A DNA stretch of 48,241 nucleotides from Bacteroidia bacterium (lineage in GTDB: Bacteria > Bacteroidota > Bacteroidia > UKL13-3), in NCBI GenBank assembly GCA_025454875.1, contig JALONP010000022.1:1-48241 (forward strand). Direction: 5' to 3'. Below the pieces are notes generated by a model. That model worked only from the letters and a program-made list of their open reading frames with translations. It had not been told where the DNA came from and did no database searches. Each line of letters opens with the position of its first letter. The first letter of the stretch is position 1. Position numbers and translations under genes: made by a program. This document shows positions 1 through 7,999 of this stretch, in pieces.

Positions 1-297
1 AGACCTCATGTTTGGCAAACTGACCAACGTGGTTGGAACGTAGGCCTTGAGCAACAAACAAAACTGAAAGGTTCAACGGTGTCTATTTATCCAAACCCTT
101 CTAACCATACAGTGAGTATTGCAGGAGGGCAAGGAGCACAAGTGAGCATTACAAGTATTACCGGCCAGCAAGTTTGGAGCAGTACCCTAACAAATAATAC
201 CTTTAGTGTTGGGCATTTGCCCAAGGGCTTGTATCTAGTTACGGTGCAATTGCTTAATGGGAACCAAAGCACACATAAACTCGTGGTACAACATTAA
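1..297 (+). CDS. C-terminal end of a T9SS-secreted protein (partial)
   Basis: The frame is open from the first base to the TAA at 295-297, so only the last 98 residues of a longer gene are present. The final ~75 residues form a Por secretion (type IX) C-terminal sorting domain: an SIYPNPS start, the ITGQQVW strand, a GLYLVTVQL strand and a KLVVQH end. This type A domain directs export through the outer membrane followed by anchoring or release. The catalytic or adhesive part lies outside the window, so the substrate is unknown. The same ending (LVVQH) occurs in the two serine hydrolases at 34560 and 37899. The family call is firm; the protein's identity is not. Confidence 0.85.
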   Translation, partial: RPHVWQTDQRGWNVGLEQQTKLKGSTVSIYPNPSNHTVSIAGGQGAQVSITSITGQQVWSSTLTNNTFSVGHLPKGLYLVTVQLLNGNQSTHKLVVQH

Positions 298-317
298 GAG
301 TAATGACGAATTGAGAA

Positions 318-331
318 GTTCAATGTTCAAT
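318..331. repeat. Heptad direct repeat (GTTCAAT x2)
   Basis: Two adjacent copies of GTTCAAT lie 20 bp after the stop of the T9SS gene. GTTCAAT is the reverse complement of ATTGAAC and is close to the opposite strand of the ATTCAAC-type heptads at 452 and 690, so the three patches may belong to one repeat family in two orientations. Confidence 0.5.
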
Positions 332-370
332 GAGGCATTAGGTAATTTGATTATGAGATGATGCAACCGT

Positions 371-407
371 CACTTCCAGTATAGCCGCAGGATCGTTTCG
401 GGAAGTG
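371..407. terminator. Weak hairpin, possible terminator
   Basis: CACTTCC (371-377) pairs with GGAAGTG (401-407) across a 23-base loop, and a short T-containing run follows. It lies about 75 bp after the stop codon of the T9SS gene. The long loop and poor T tract make this a weak candidate. Confidence 0.25.
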
Positions 408-451
408 TTGTTTAGGCAATTGGCTGTAGTCACCCGCAATTGGTATTTGGC

Positions 452-479
452 ATTAAACATTAAACGCCCAACATTCAGA
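452..479. repeat. Heptad repeat (ATTAAAC-type, four units)
   Basis: Four consecutive 7-bp units: ATTAAAC, ATTAAAC, GCCCAAC, ATTCAGA. Units one and two are identical; the others keep the AAC or ATT core. A further ATTAAAC follows at 482-488, offset from the register. Confidence 0.5.
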
Positions 480-528
480 TTATTAAACACTGACGCAGTT
501 AATTAAGCATACCCAATTCATTGAACTT

Positions 529-681
529 CCCTGAATAGTGTTGACCGGTTTTAATTAATTGCCATCATCAAAAATAGTAACAATCTCTTTTTTGAACTCT
601 TCGCTGAATTGGCGATGTTTTCGAATTTGTTTTAAATTCCCTTTCATTTAAATTGACTTTTGTGGTCAACCTATTTCAGGG
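529..681. mobile_element. Collapsed IS3-like element (153 bp) with terminal inverted repeats
   Basis: The left end CCCTGAATAGTGTTGACC (529-546) and the complement of the right end, CCCTGAAATAGGTTGACC (664-681), match except for one single-base gap on each side, as expected of terminal inverted repeats. Between them lies only the start of a transposase-like reading frame on the minus strand (555-647). An autonomous IS3-family element is over 1 kb, so almost all of the interior has been lost. It could be a deletion derivative or a MITE-like non-autonomous copy. I did not find a convincing target-site duplication. Confidence 0.6.
555..647 (-). pseudogene. Remnant of IS3-type transposase OrfA N-terminus
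   Basis: On the minus strand an ATG at 647 opens a 30-residue frame ending in TAA at 555-557. It reads MKGNLKQIRKHRQFSEEFKK and then EIVTIFDDGN. The RQFSEEFKKEIV stretch is typical of the first helix of the HTH_Tnp_1 (OrfA) domain of IS3-family transposases, normally around 90-100 residues. The frame stops where the helix-turn-helix should continue, and the left inverted repeat follows at once. The protein is therefore broken. Confidence 0.6.
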
Positions 682-689
682 ATATACAC

Positions 690-717
690 ATTCAACACTC
701 AACATTAAGCATTCAAC
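690..717. repeat. Heptad repeat (ATTCAAC-type, four units)
   Basis: Four units of 7 bp in register: ATTCAAC, ACTCAAC, ATTAAGC, ATTCAAC, followed by ATT. They begin 8 bp after the IS remnant and end about 60 bp before the aminopeptidase start. Confidence 0.55.
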
Positions 718-779
718 ATTCTCCTAACCGCTTAAAACATTTTTTTGCGAATACCTGATACTTTGCCCATTTTGCAGGT

Positions 780-3221
780 ATGAGTAAAATTGGTTTTCCC
801 TTTTTAGCTATTTGCATCAGTGTGATGTATGTGGCACAAGCGCAACAAACGTATCGTGCGTATATTAAGGACGCTACTACCTATCGTGAGCACCCACTCG
901 ATATTACCAAAATGAAAGTAGAGGTGCGTTTTAAACCCGAAATTGGTTTGGTAATTGGAACGGTTACCCATTCGTTCACCGTTTTGCAACAGCAAGTTGA
1001 TTCCGTATTTTTTGATGGTCCAGGTATTACCATATTATCAGCAACCTTAAACAATGCGCCACTTACATTTACCTCAACCAAAACTGGGGTTTGGGTTAAG
1101 CCATCCAAGCCGCTTACTTGGGATCAAACAGGTAATATTGTGTTTCAATACGAAGCCACTCCACGCAAGGGAATTTATTTTATTGGATGGAATGTGCCTG
1201 AAAATCCAGAGAAAAATCCGTTTGCGGTGCGCAAACAAATATGGACCCAAGGTCAAGGCATTGACAACCGCTACTGGATACCAATGTACGATGATATGAA
1301 CGATAAGTTTATTACCGAAACTGTTATCACATTCGATAAAGATTATCAGGTACTCTCAAATGGATTGCTCAAAAAGAAAACGACCAACAAAGACAATACA
1401 GTAACTTGGCATTATGCCATGAGCAAACCACATGCTGGTTATTTGTTAATGTTGGGTATAGGCAAGTATGCTATTCAACAAACCAAAAGCAGCAAAGGTG
1501 TTCCGATGAATTTGTATTATTATCCTGAGTTTGCTGAGCGCGCAGCGCCTACTTACCGTTACTCAGAGCGCATGGTTGATTTTTTGGAAACCGAAACTGG
1601 CGTTCCATATCCTTGGGAAAGTTACTCGCAAATAATGGTGCAAGACTTTTTATATGGTGCTATGGAAAATACCACTGCTACCATTTTTGGTGATTTTTTC
1701 AATGTAGATGAGCGTGCCTATATCGACCGGAATTATGTGGGTGTAAATTGCCATGAACTTACACACCAATGGTTTGGCGACTATATAACCGCGCGTGATG
1801 CGCGCGATACGTGGTTGCAAGAGAGTTATGCAACGTATTATCCGAAACAGTTTAACAAACTTATTTTAGGTAATGATGAATACAACTGGCAACGCAGAGG
1901 TGAGCAAAATGCTGCAATTGAGGCCAGCAAAAAAGACAAAAATCCGATACGCCACACCAATGCCGGAACCACAAGGGTGTATCCTAAAGGCTCTAACGTT
2001 ATCAGTATGTTGGCTTATGTTTTAGGCGAAGATCAATGGAAGCGTGCACTTAACCATTATTTAAAAACACATGCGTATGCCAATGTTGAAACAAATGATT
2101 TGCAACAAGCCATTCAAGATAAATTGGGTTTGGATATGAGTTGGTTTTTTGAGCAATGGATTTACAAGGGTGGCGAACCTGCATACACTGTGCATTACGA
2201 AGATATTTTAAAAGCAAATGGAACGCGCCATACCGAAATTGCTGTTGAACAAACGCACCAACGCGATGAAGTTGTTGGCTTATTTAAAATGCCAATTGTA
2301 TTCCAAGTATATTACACTGATGGAAGCATGGATGAGCGTAAAGAAATGATTGAAGACGCATTTGAAGTTGTAAAAATTGATAACAAAGGGCATAAAGAAA
2401 TTGCTTTCGTATTGTTTGATCCCAACTCGCAAGTAATGAAATCAGTTACGTTTAAAAAGTCGTTTGAGGAGTTGGAGTATCAGGCTACCATGGCTATACA
2501 CATGCTCGATCGATACGATGCTGTTCTGGCATTAAAATCTTTCCCTGTTGCGCAGAAACGCGACCTGTTGCTTAATGTATTTAATAAAGAACCATTTCAC
2601 CAGATTAAAGCTGAAATTATAAACCAGTTGGTGAATGATGATGCATCTGCAACCGCATTGCAAAGCGTGTTTACACAACGCAACTCAGCGCCAAAAATAG
2701 CAGCCATTAAAAACTATGCAGGCACAAGTGATTCATGGAAACAAGTTTTTGTGAAAGCACTAGCTGATTCAAGCTACGATGTGGTACAAGCTGCTTTAGA
2801 AAAACTGTGCAAGCAATATCCAGAAGAAGCGGTTCAATATTTGGAGGCTACCAAAGATGTTTATGGAATGGGTAACAGCGTGAATATAAAATGGCATGAG
2901 TTGGCTACCGATTTACCTGCATACCGCAATGCAAGTCTGCAACGGTTGGTGCAATATGCTTCACCTCAATGGGAGTTTCGCACCCGCAATAATGCATTCG
3001 CTTCGCTAAAGCCTTTGGGTTATTGTGACGAAGCCTTGGTTAAAAATCTGTTTGATGCAATGCTCAGCACCAACTCGCGTTTGGCAACACCTGCTTCGCA
3101 ATTAGCTGAGTTTTTAGCCCAACAAACAACCAATAAAAATAAATTTATTGCCTATTACAAAACACAAAAATGGGAGGCATGGCAGCAAGAACAGTTGAAA
3201 AAATACATGGGATTTTTGTAG
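780..3221 (+). CDS. M1 family metallo-aminopeptidase
   Basis: An exported zinc aminopeptidase that should remove N-terminal residues from peptides in the periplasm or at the cell surface. Residues 1-21 form a signal peptide ending AQA. The substrate-recognition motif GAMEN is at about 293-297, and the zinc site is HELTH (325-329) followed by Glu348, the exact HExxH-18-E spacing of the M1/gluzincin family. The middle is an M1 catalytic domain, and the last ~250 residues form a helical, HEAT-like C-terminal region. At 813 residues it is within the family's usual size. It is probably transcribed alone, with a 92-bp gap to the downstream sigma-factor gene. Confidence 0.93.
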   Translation: MSKIGFPFLAICISVMYVAQAQQTYRAYIKDATTYREHPLDITKMKVEVRFKPEIGLVIGTVTHSFTVLQQQVDSVFFDGPGITILSATLNNAPLTFTSTKTGVWVKPSKPLTWDQTGNIVFQYEATPRKGIYFIGWNVPENPEKNPFAVRKQIWTQGQGIDNRYWIPMYDDMNDKFITETVITFDKDYQVLSNGLLKKKTTNKDNTVTWHYAMSKPHAGYLLMLGIGKYAIQQTKSSKGVPMNLYYYPEFAERAAPTYRYSERMVDFLETETGVPYPWESYSQIMVQDFLYGAMENTTATIFGDFFNVDERAYIDRNYVGVNCHELTHQWFGDYITARDARDTWLQESYATYYPKQFNKLILGNDEYNWQRRGEQNAAIEASKKDKNPIRHTNAGTTRVYPKGSNVISMLAYVLGEDQWKRALNHYLKTHAYANVETNDLQQAIQDKLGLDMSWFFEQWIYKGGEPAYTVHYEDILKANGTRHTEIAVEQTHQRDEVVGLFKMPIVFQVYYTDGSMDERKEMIEDAFEVVKIDNKGHKEIAFVLFDPNSQVMKSVTFKKSFEELEYQATMAIHMLDRYDAVLALKSFPVAQKRDLLLNVFNKEPFHQIKAEIINQLVNDDASATALQSVFTQRNSAPKIAAIKNYAGTSDSWKQVFVKALADSSYDVVQAALEKLCKQYPEEAVQYLEATKDVYGMGNSVNIKWHELATDLPAYRNASLQRLVQYASPQWEFRTRNNAFASLKPLGYCDEALVKNLFDAMLSTNSRLATPASQLAEFLAQQTTNKNKFIAYYKTQKWEAWQQEQLKKYMGFL

Positions 3222-3237
3222 TAAAAATCTCATTTTG

Positions 3238-3266
3238 AATACAATATGATTTTTTATGATTGTATT
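3238..3266. promoter_or_regulatory. AT-rich inverted repeat upstream of the ECF sigma gene
   Basis: AATACAAT (3238-3245) and ATTGTATT (3259-3266) form a perfect 8-bp inverted repeat around a 13-base centre. It lies between the aminopeptidase stop and the sigma-factor start, about 50 bp before the latter. It could be a weak terminator or an operator; neither is established. Confidence 0.3.
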
Positions 3267-3313
3267 TGTAACTTCTGATAGGGGATTTCCGTATTACCAC
3301 CGAAAGCCTATTC

Positions 3314-3799
3314 ATGACTGCAGCTGACTACAATCGTTGTGTTGACTTATATGCCGATTCGGTTTACCGATTTGTGCTTAAAAGTGTGCGCGATGTTGAG
3401 CAGGCTAAAGATATTGTACAAGATACGTTTGAGAAGGTTTGGGTAAAGGCTCCTGATTTGGATATGGAGCGCGTAAAGTCATATATTTTTACTACCGCTT
3501 ACCACACCCTTATTGATAGCATTCGCAAACACAAACCAACAGCCGATATTGAAGGATTGGAAGAAAACCAACCGCATATTAACAATGGTTATTCTGATTT
3601 AAAGCAAGTACTGCAATTGGCATTGGCCAAATTGCCTGCTATACAACGCTCCGTGGTATTGCTTCGCGATTATGAAGGTTACAGTTATGAAGAAATTGGA
3701 GAAATTACCAGCTTAACCGAAAGCCAAGTGAAAGTGTACATTTACAGGGCCCGTCTTTTTTTAAAATCATTTATCGGTAAAGTCGACCACCTCGTATGA
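3314..3799 (+). CDS. ECF sigma-70 family RNA polymerase sigma factor
   Basis: A 161-residue extracytoplasmic-function sigma factor that should redirect RNA polymerase to an envelope-stress or surface regulon. Region 2 is seen in YRFVLKSVRDVEQAKDIVQD followed by TFEKVWV. Region 4 is seen in LAKLPAIQRSVVLLRDYEGY and the recognition helix region YEEIGEITSLTESQVKVYIYRAR. The gene overlaps the next one by ATGA (3796-3799), typical of sigma/anti-sigma pairs and of translational coupling. Its cognate regulator is therefore probably the 3796 product, and the surface protein at 4851 may be the regulated output. Confidence 0.93.
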   Translation: MTAADYNRCVDLYADSVYRFVLKSVRDVEQAKDIVQDTFEKVWVKAPDLDMERVKSYIFTTAYHTLIDSIRKHKPTADIEGLEENQPHINNGYSDLKQVLQLALAKLPAIQRSVVLLRDYEGYSYEEIGEITSLTESQVKVYIYRARLFLKSFIGKVDHLV

Positions 3800-4794
3800 G
3801 TATTTCCATTCACAACTACGAAACATACCTGATAGATTACCTTGATGGGAGCTTGGATCCGATAACGGTTTCTGAGGTATTGCTGTTTTTGGAGCAACAC
3901 CCTGCCATCAAACAAGAATTTTTGGAGCTGCAAGGGCCATTGTTTGCGGCAGAACCTGACCCTCAGCCCGATTTGGACTTTCTTAAAAAACCACTATACC
4001 AGCAAGCACAAAAAGATATTCAACTCCTACTCATAGCCGAGCTCGAAAACCAAATTACTGAGCAAGAACAAACCATGTTGCAACGTTATGAGGCGTTATA
4101 CCCACAACTGCAACACGACCGCCATTTGTATGCAACTACGGTGAGTGAACCGGATATATTTATTCTTTTTCCGGATAAGCAAAAATTAAAAAAGGCAGTT
4201 TTGTTTAGGTTATTCCGGTTGCAACAATGGCAGGCAGCGGCAGCAATTTTTATTGCAGTGGTTGGTATTGGATGGTTTATGAGTAATCAAGAAATTGGTA
4301 ACCAAACTGTGGCAATCCAAACCAAAACAAGCCAACAGGTACAATCAGTTGATAAGCCAAAAACACGAGTTGCCGCACACTTGCCTAAGCATGCTGTATT
4401 GCCTGAAAGTAAAACAGCGCAACTTCCTTCAAAAAATATGGAGGTGAAGCAATCACAAATTCAAATCATTGACCAACGCATGGTTTCATCAGTATTTTCA
4501 ATAAAGGAGCCAGCAACAGTGAAACTTACTCCAGTAGTTGTTGCAATTGCTAATAAACCTAAATCAATGGCAACACCGTTGGCAACCGATACACTTAAAG
4601 AAAAACACCGTTACTTGAGTTTATCTGAGCTAATGATGGCCAAGCTTAAAGAAACAACTACAACCTTGCAAACCAAAGCAACCACCACGGTAACCGATGC
4701 TGCAGGTATTGTAGTGGAACGCGATGAGGAACACAATAGAATAAGCAGACTGGGCATTGCCGCATTGGGTTTTGAGTGGTCACAATCAAAATAA
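3796..4794 (+). CDS. Probable anti-sigma factor, single-pass membrane protein
   Basis: The 332-residue product has a ~140-residue N-terminal cytoplasmic part beginning YETYLIDYLDGSLDPITVSE, which resembles the short zinc-finger-less ASD segment of Bacteroidota anti-sigma proteins. One membrane segment follows (about 144-163, QAAAAIFIAVVGIGW). The remaining ~170 residues are Thr/Lys/Gln rich, look disordered and would lie in the periplasm. Position (4-bp overlap with the ECF sigma gene) is the main argument for the role. No FecR domain is recognisable. It could instead be an uncharacterised membrane partner of the sigma factor. Confidence 0.65.
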   Translation: MSISIHNYETYLIDYLDGSLDPITVSEVLLFLEQHPAIKQEFLELQGPLFAAEPDPQPDLDFLKKPLYQQAQKDIQLLLIAELENQITEQEQTMLQRYEALYPQLQHDRHLYATTVSEPDIFILFPDKQKLKKAVLFRLFRLQQWQAAAAIFIAVVGIGWFMSNQEIGNQTVAIQTKTSQQVQSVDKPKTRVAAHLPKHAVLPESKTAQLPSKNMEVKQSQIQIIDQRMVSSVFSIKEPATVKLTPVVVAIANKPKSMATPLATDTLKEKHRYLSLSELMMAKLKETTTTLQTKATTTVTDAAGIVVERDEEHNRISRLGIAALGFEWSQSK

Positions 4795-4850
4795 ATTATA
4801 TGTGCTGTAACTTTTAATTATTCAGCCCGTATTACAACAAACAAAAAAAT

Positions 4851-6329
4851 ATGAAAAAGCAATTTTACAAATGGGTATTTGTACTGTTAGGTGGCCCAAT
4901 CCTTTTTATCAAATCGCTTTATGGGCAAAGCAGCCAAGTATTACCAGAGTTTGATCAAATTATTGTATCAGATCAAGTGCAAGTGGAGTTGGTTATTGCC
5001 GATCGACACTCATTATACCTCGAAGGGGCCATGCCTGAACTAACCATGGCAAAAGTAGTTAACCGCACACTTACCCTTACGGCTGAAAACGCCAATGCGA
5101 ACAAGGTTAAGGTATTTACTAAAAAGGTAATATTAATTGAAGCAACCGATGCTGCTAGAATAGAAACCGTAGATACGTTAATAGGTGAACAGCTATTGAT
5201 TAAAGGCGATGGTCAAGCAATGATCAAAGTTCCACTAAGCATCCAAAAACTTACAGTTGAACTGGATGGTGCTTCGCAAGCAATTGTATCGGGTATCATA
5301 GACCAAGCGATTGTGAAAACAGATGGAGCATCTAATTACAAAGCTGCATTGGCTAGTACCCGACAATTAACAATTGAAACAGATGGAGCATCCAAAGCAA
5401 CGGTATGGGCATCTGAATCCATTACAGCCAAAGCTGATGGCATGAGTAAAATTATGTACAGCGGTAATCCGCAAACCAAAGGACTTTCAATTGATGGGTT
5501 GGCTAAGATTCAAAGTATGACCATTGATACCAATCAAACACGCATCAATGGAGCAGAAGATAACGAACCTGAAATAAGTTCAAATGGAGATACCACACGT
5601 TTGAAGTTTGGTAAAAAACGGTTAACAATCATTGACGAAGGTGATGATGAACCAGAAGGGAAAGCTTACGGAGCTGACCAGCGCAAGCATGATTTAAAAT
5701 CGGTTTGGGGTGGTTTTGAGTTAGGTGTTCAAGGATTTACCAACAACCAACTTAATTTTAACATAGCAGCTCCATATGATTTTATGACAAGTGATATTGG
5801 AAAATCGTGGTTCTTTGGACTCAACTTTCCAGAATTTGATGCGCACTTAATCCAAAATAAATTGGCATTCACAACTGGGTTTGGATTGTTGTGGAACAAT
5901 ATCCGATTTGATGGAAACGAGTACCTTACTCCCAATATTGATTCTTTTTCGTCAACAGCGTCTTTACCTGGGGTTAATTTAACGAAAAACAAATTATATA
6001 CGTTTGACCTCACCGCTCCATTACTTATTAAATGGGCGCCTGGTAGAGCTAAAAAGGAAGACGGTGGGTTTCATATTGCGGCTGGAACTATTATCCATTA
6101 TGTTGCTATATCGCGTGTTGTTACTGAGACTACATCGAATGGTTACAAACAACGCACCGAACTGAAGGACGATTTTAATATCAATCCTTTTAGAGTAGAT
6201 GCAACTTTACGTGTTGGATATGATTGGTTTAGGTTGTTTGCCAATTACTCGCTTACACCATATTTCAACGATAGTAAAGCGCCTGATTTGCGTATGTTTT
6301 CAGCCGGTATTACCTTAATCGGTTTCTAA
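4851..6329 (+). CDS. GIN-domain (DUF2807-like) protein with C-terminal outer-membrane barrel
   Basis: A 492-residue exported protein; residues 1-25 form a signal peptide ending YGQ. Residues ~30-230 contain repeated short strands (VELDGASQAIVSG, VKTDGASNYKA, IETDGASKATVWA, AKADGMSKIMY), the parallel beta-helix of the head-GIN domain family. An acidic linker (~235-275) leads to ~215 residues of alternating strands ending in RMFSAGITLIGF, a terminal Phe as expected of an outer-membrane beta-barrel. The gene follows the sigma/anti-sigma pair by 56 bp. Most GIN-domain proteins lack a barrel, so the two-part architecture is worth noting. The role is unknown; a surface or envelope sensor is possible. 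Confidence 0.7.
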   Translation: MKKQFYKWVFVLLGGPILFIKSLYGQSSQVLPEFDQIIVSDQVQVELVIADRHSLYLEGAMPELTMAKVVNRTLTLTAENANANKVKVFTKKVILIEATDAARIETVDTLIGEQLLIKGDGQAMIKVPLSIQKLTVELDGASQAIVSGIIDQAIVKTDGASNYKAALASTRQLTIETDGASKATVWASESITAKADGMSKIMYSGNPQTKGLSIDGLAKIQSMTIDTNQTRINGAEDNEPEISSNGDTTRLKFGKKRLTIIDEGDDEPEGKAYGADQRKHDLKSVWGGFELGVQGFTNNQLNFNIAAPYDFMTSDIGKSWFFGLNFPEFDAHLIQNKLAFTTGFGLLWNNIRFDGNEYLTPNIDSFSSTASLPGVNLTKNKLYTFDLTAPLLIKWAPGRAKKEDGGFHIAAGTIIHYVAISRVVTETTSNGYKQRTELKDDFNINPFRVDATLRVGYDWFRLFANYSLTPYFNDSKAPDLRMFSAGITLIGF

Positions 6330-6341
6330 AGGTGGTTGGTG

Positions 6342-6349
6342 TATATTTG
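6342..6349 (+). promoter_or_regulatory. Candidate -7 box (TATATTTG) next to a start codon
   Basis: TATATTTG matches the Bacteroidota sigma-A -7 consensus TAnnTTTG and ends only 4 bp before the ATG at 6354. If it is used, the transcript would be leaderless or nearly so. No clear -33 TTG was found at the right spacing. Confidence 0.35.
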
Positions 6350-6353
6350 TTAC

Positions 6354-6752
6354 ATGCACACTACGGATATACACCAACAACTTGTGTTTGCAACAGATGC
6401 AATTGATTTGTACGATTGTTTAATGGACGAACGCAAACACAGTTCTTTCACAGCAGATGTAGCCAGTATTGAAGACAAAGTAGGGTCTGCGTTTAGTGCA
6501 TTATCGGGTTATATTGAAGAAACCAATCTTGAGTTGGAGCGTGGTCTAAAAATTGTTCAACGCTGGAGAGCAAATGAACCTGAATGGCCTGTCAATCATT
6601 TTTCGGAATTGGTGATTAGACTTGAAAATACACCAGCGGGTTGCAAACTGGAACTCCGCCATAACGGTATTCCTCTTCTTTTAGCCGATAAAATTGCAGC
6701 AGGTTGGCACCAGTACTATTGGGAGCCTCTATCTATTTATTTGAATCGGTAA
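6354..6752 (+). CDS. SRPBCC / AHSA1-domain protein
   Basis: A 132-residue START-like (AHSA1, Hsp90-ATPase-activator homologue) protein, expected to be a cytosolic small-ligand or chaperone-associated binding fold. Visible family features are GSAFSALSGYIEETNLELE, IVQRWRANEPEWP and the ending GWHQYYWEPLSIYL. The start is placed at ATG 6354 rather than an in-frame TTG at 6336, because the ATG gives the usual family N-terminus. It overlaps the convergent DUF5329 gene by 20 bp. No specific ligand can be inferred. Confidence 0.8.
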   Translation: MHTTDIHQQLVFATDAIDLYDCLMDERKHSSFTADVASIEDKVGSAFSALSGYIEETNLELERGLKIVQRWRANEPEWPVNHFSELVIRLENTPAGCKLELRHNGIPLLLADKIAAGWHQYYWEPLSIYLNR

Positions 6753-7137
6753 GCATTAGCAATTGTACCTTTCCCTCTTCCAACTTTTTCAACTCACTCA
6801 TCAATACCAGTTGTGTTGGAAACGCCTTTCCGTTTGCGAATTGAATAAGGTAAGGCTCACCCGTTAGTGATGACGCTGTAGCTATTTTGTCAATGAATTC
6901 TTTAGCTGTTTTAATGCGGTTACCAGCCTTATTTCGTTTCATGGATAAATGATCAGCAGCTTGTTTTGGTGTGTAAGACTCTCCATTGCGAATGAAAGTA
7001 GCACCCTTTAAGTGTTCAACAAAAGCGATGAGGTGATTAATTTTTTGCGCCTCAGTATAAGTTGCAGCAGGTTGTTGTGCGAATGCAGTAGCAACAAGTA
7101 AACATAAAAAAGTGCCGATGAATCTTATTTGAACCAT
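6733..7137 (-). CDS. DUF5329 family secreted protein
   Basis: A 134-residue protein with a signal peptide (MVQIRFIGTFLCLLVATAFA) and the DUF5329 pattern: INHLIAFVEHLKGATFIRNG, an AADHL-type helix, then RIKTAKEFIDKIATASSLTG. The family is small, periplasmic and of unknown function. The gene starts 8 bp after the methyltransferase stop on the same strand, so the two are probably co-transcribed. Its 3' end overlaps the convergent AHSA1 gene. Confidence 0.75.
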   Translation of the reverse strand: MVQIRFIGTFLCLLVATAFAQQPAATYTEAQKINHLIAFVEHLKGATFIRNGESYTPKQAADHLSMKRNKAGNRIKTAKEFIDKIATASSLTGEPYLIQFANGKAFPTQLVLMSELKKLEEGKVQLLMLTDSNK

Positions 7138-7145
7138 TGTACGAG

Positions 7146-7925
7146 CTATTGTTTTTTATGAGCAGTAACAAAAATATCCCACGTAAAATCTAATCGTTCT
7201 GTTGTTAAGAAGAAATCTTTAGTAGTGATGGCTAAAGTATTTTGATTGGTTTCTTTTAGCTTTTTACGCATAAGTGTGGTAAGTAGGTTGTAAGGTGCAA
7301 CTAACCACGAAGCTGGAATAAGTTTGTGTATTCCTAATGGGTCAAGGCGCAATATTTTTTTTGCCCACTTGGCATTGTCTTCGTAGTAAGCATTTACTTG
7401 GGCATTGCCTTGCACACCCTGAATCGAATATGAATCAAATACCTTACTAATTTCACTTTCCATTTCAGTAAAGGTATATTCATGCACATGAAACGGGTTA
7501 CGTGCAATACTCATCAATGCATTAGGCGTAGAACATAAAAAGATACCGCCAGGTTTTAATACACGGTATACTTCTTTCATAAATTCTAGTCGGGCATGTA
7601 TATGTTCAATAAATTGAAAAGCTGTTACCACATCCACACTCTCACTATCCAAAGGCAAAGGAGGCACACTTCCTGACTTAAATGTCAGGTTGGTTTTGGC
7701 AGCATGTTTCAGCCTAGCTTCGGCAATGGTTGTTTCGCTGTAATCAACACCAATGGTTGTATTTGTGTAATCGGCTAAATATTGTGTACCATATCCGTCA
7801 GCACATCCAATATCAGCAGTATGCTTGCCATTAACATATTGTTGTGCGATTTCATATGCAAAAAAACAACGTTGAACCGTTACGTTATTGCTATCTTCAA
7901 AACTAGGTCTTTCTCTATCTGCCAT
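7146..7925 (-). CDS. SAM-dependent methyltransferase (Methyltransf_11 type)
   Basis: A class I Rossmann methyltransferase of 259 residues. Motif I is TADIGCADGYGTQYL, an acidic loop follows at IGVDYSE, the post-II region is ESVDVVTAFQFIEHI, and motif III is VLKPGGIFLCSTPN. The substrate is unknown. The ATG at 7925 is preferred over an upstream in-frame ATG at 7964, which would add 13 residues overlapping the divergent promoter region. It probably forms an operon with the DUF5329 gene downstream and is divergent from the DUF2461 gene. Confidence 0.85.
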   Translation of the reverse strand: MADRERPSFEDSNNVTVQRCFFAYEIAQQYVNGKHTADIGCADGYGTQYLADYTNTTIGVDYSETTIAEARLKHAAKTNLTFKSGSVPPLPLDSESVDVVTAFQFIEHIHARLEFMKEVYRVLKPGGIFLCSTPNALMSIARNPFHVHEYTFTEMESEISKVFDSYSIQGVQGNAQVNAYYEDNAKWAKKILRLDPLGIHKLIPASWLVAPYNLLTTLMRKKLKETNQNTLAITTKDFFLTTERLDFTWDIFVTAHKKQ

Positions 7926-7958
7926 TTTACTTGGTAAATTTGTGTGCTCAATACAAGG

Positions 7959-7987
7959 TTGCAAAAATATACAATTGTATAACTTTG
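7959..7987 (+). promoter_or_regulatory. Promoter of the DUF2461 gene (TTG-N18-TAACTTTG)
   Basis: TTG at 7959-7961, an 18-bp spacer and TAACTTTG at 7980-7987 match the Bacteroidota -33/-7 promoter consensus. The ATG at 8000 lies 12 bp after the -7 box, so the leader would be very short. Confidence 0.55.
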
Positions 7988-7999
7988 ACTACTTTTAAA

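Larger units (their letters stand above)
298..779. other. Gene-poor intergenic region with repeats and an IS remnant
   Basis: No intact gene is seen in these 482 bases. They hold three patches of 7-bp repeats (318-331, 452-479, 690-717), a weak hairpin at 371-407 and a collapsed insertion-sequence remnant at 529-681. A TACTTTG stretch shortly before the aminopeptidase start at 780 resembles a Bacteroidota -7 box but is one base short of TAnnTTTG. Confidence 0.7.
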
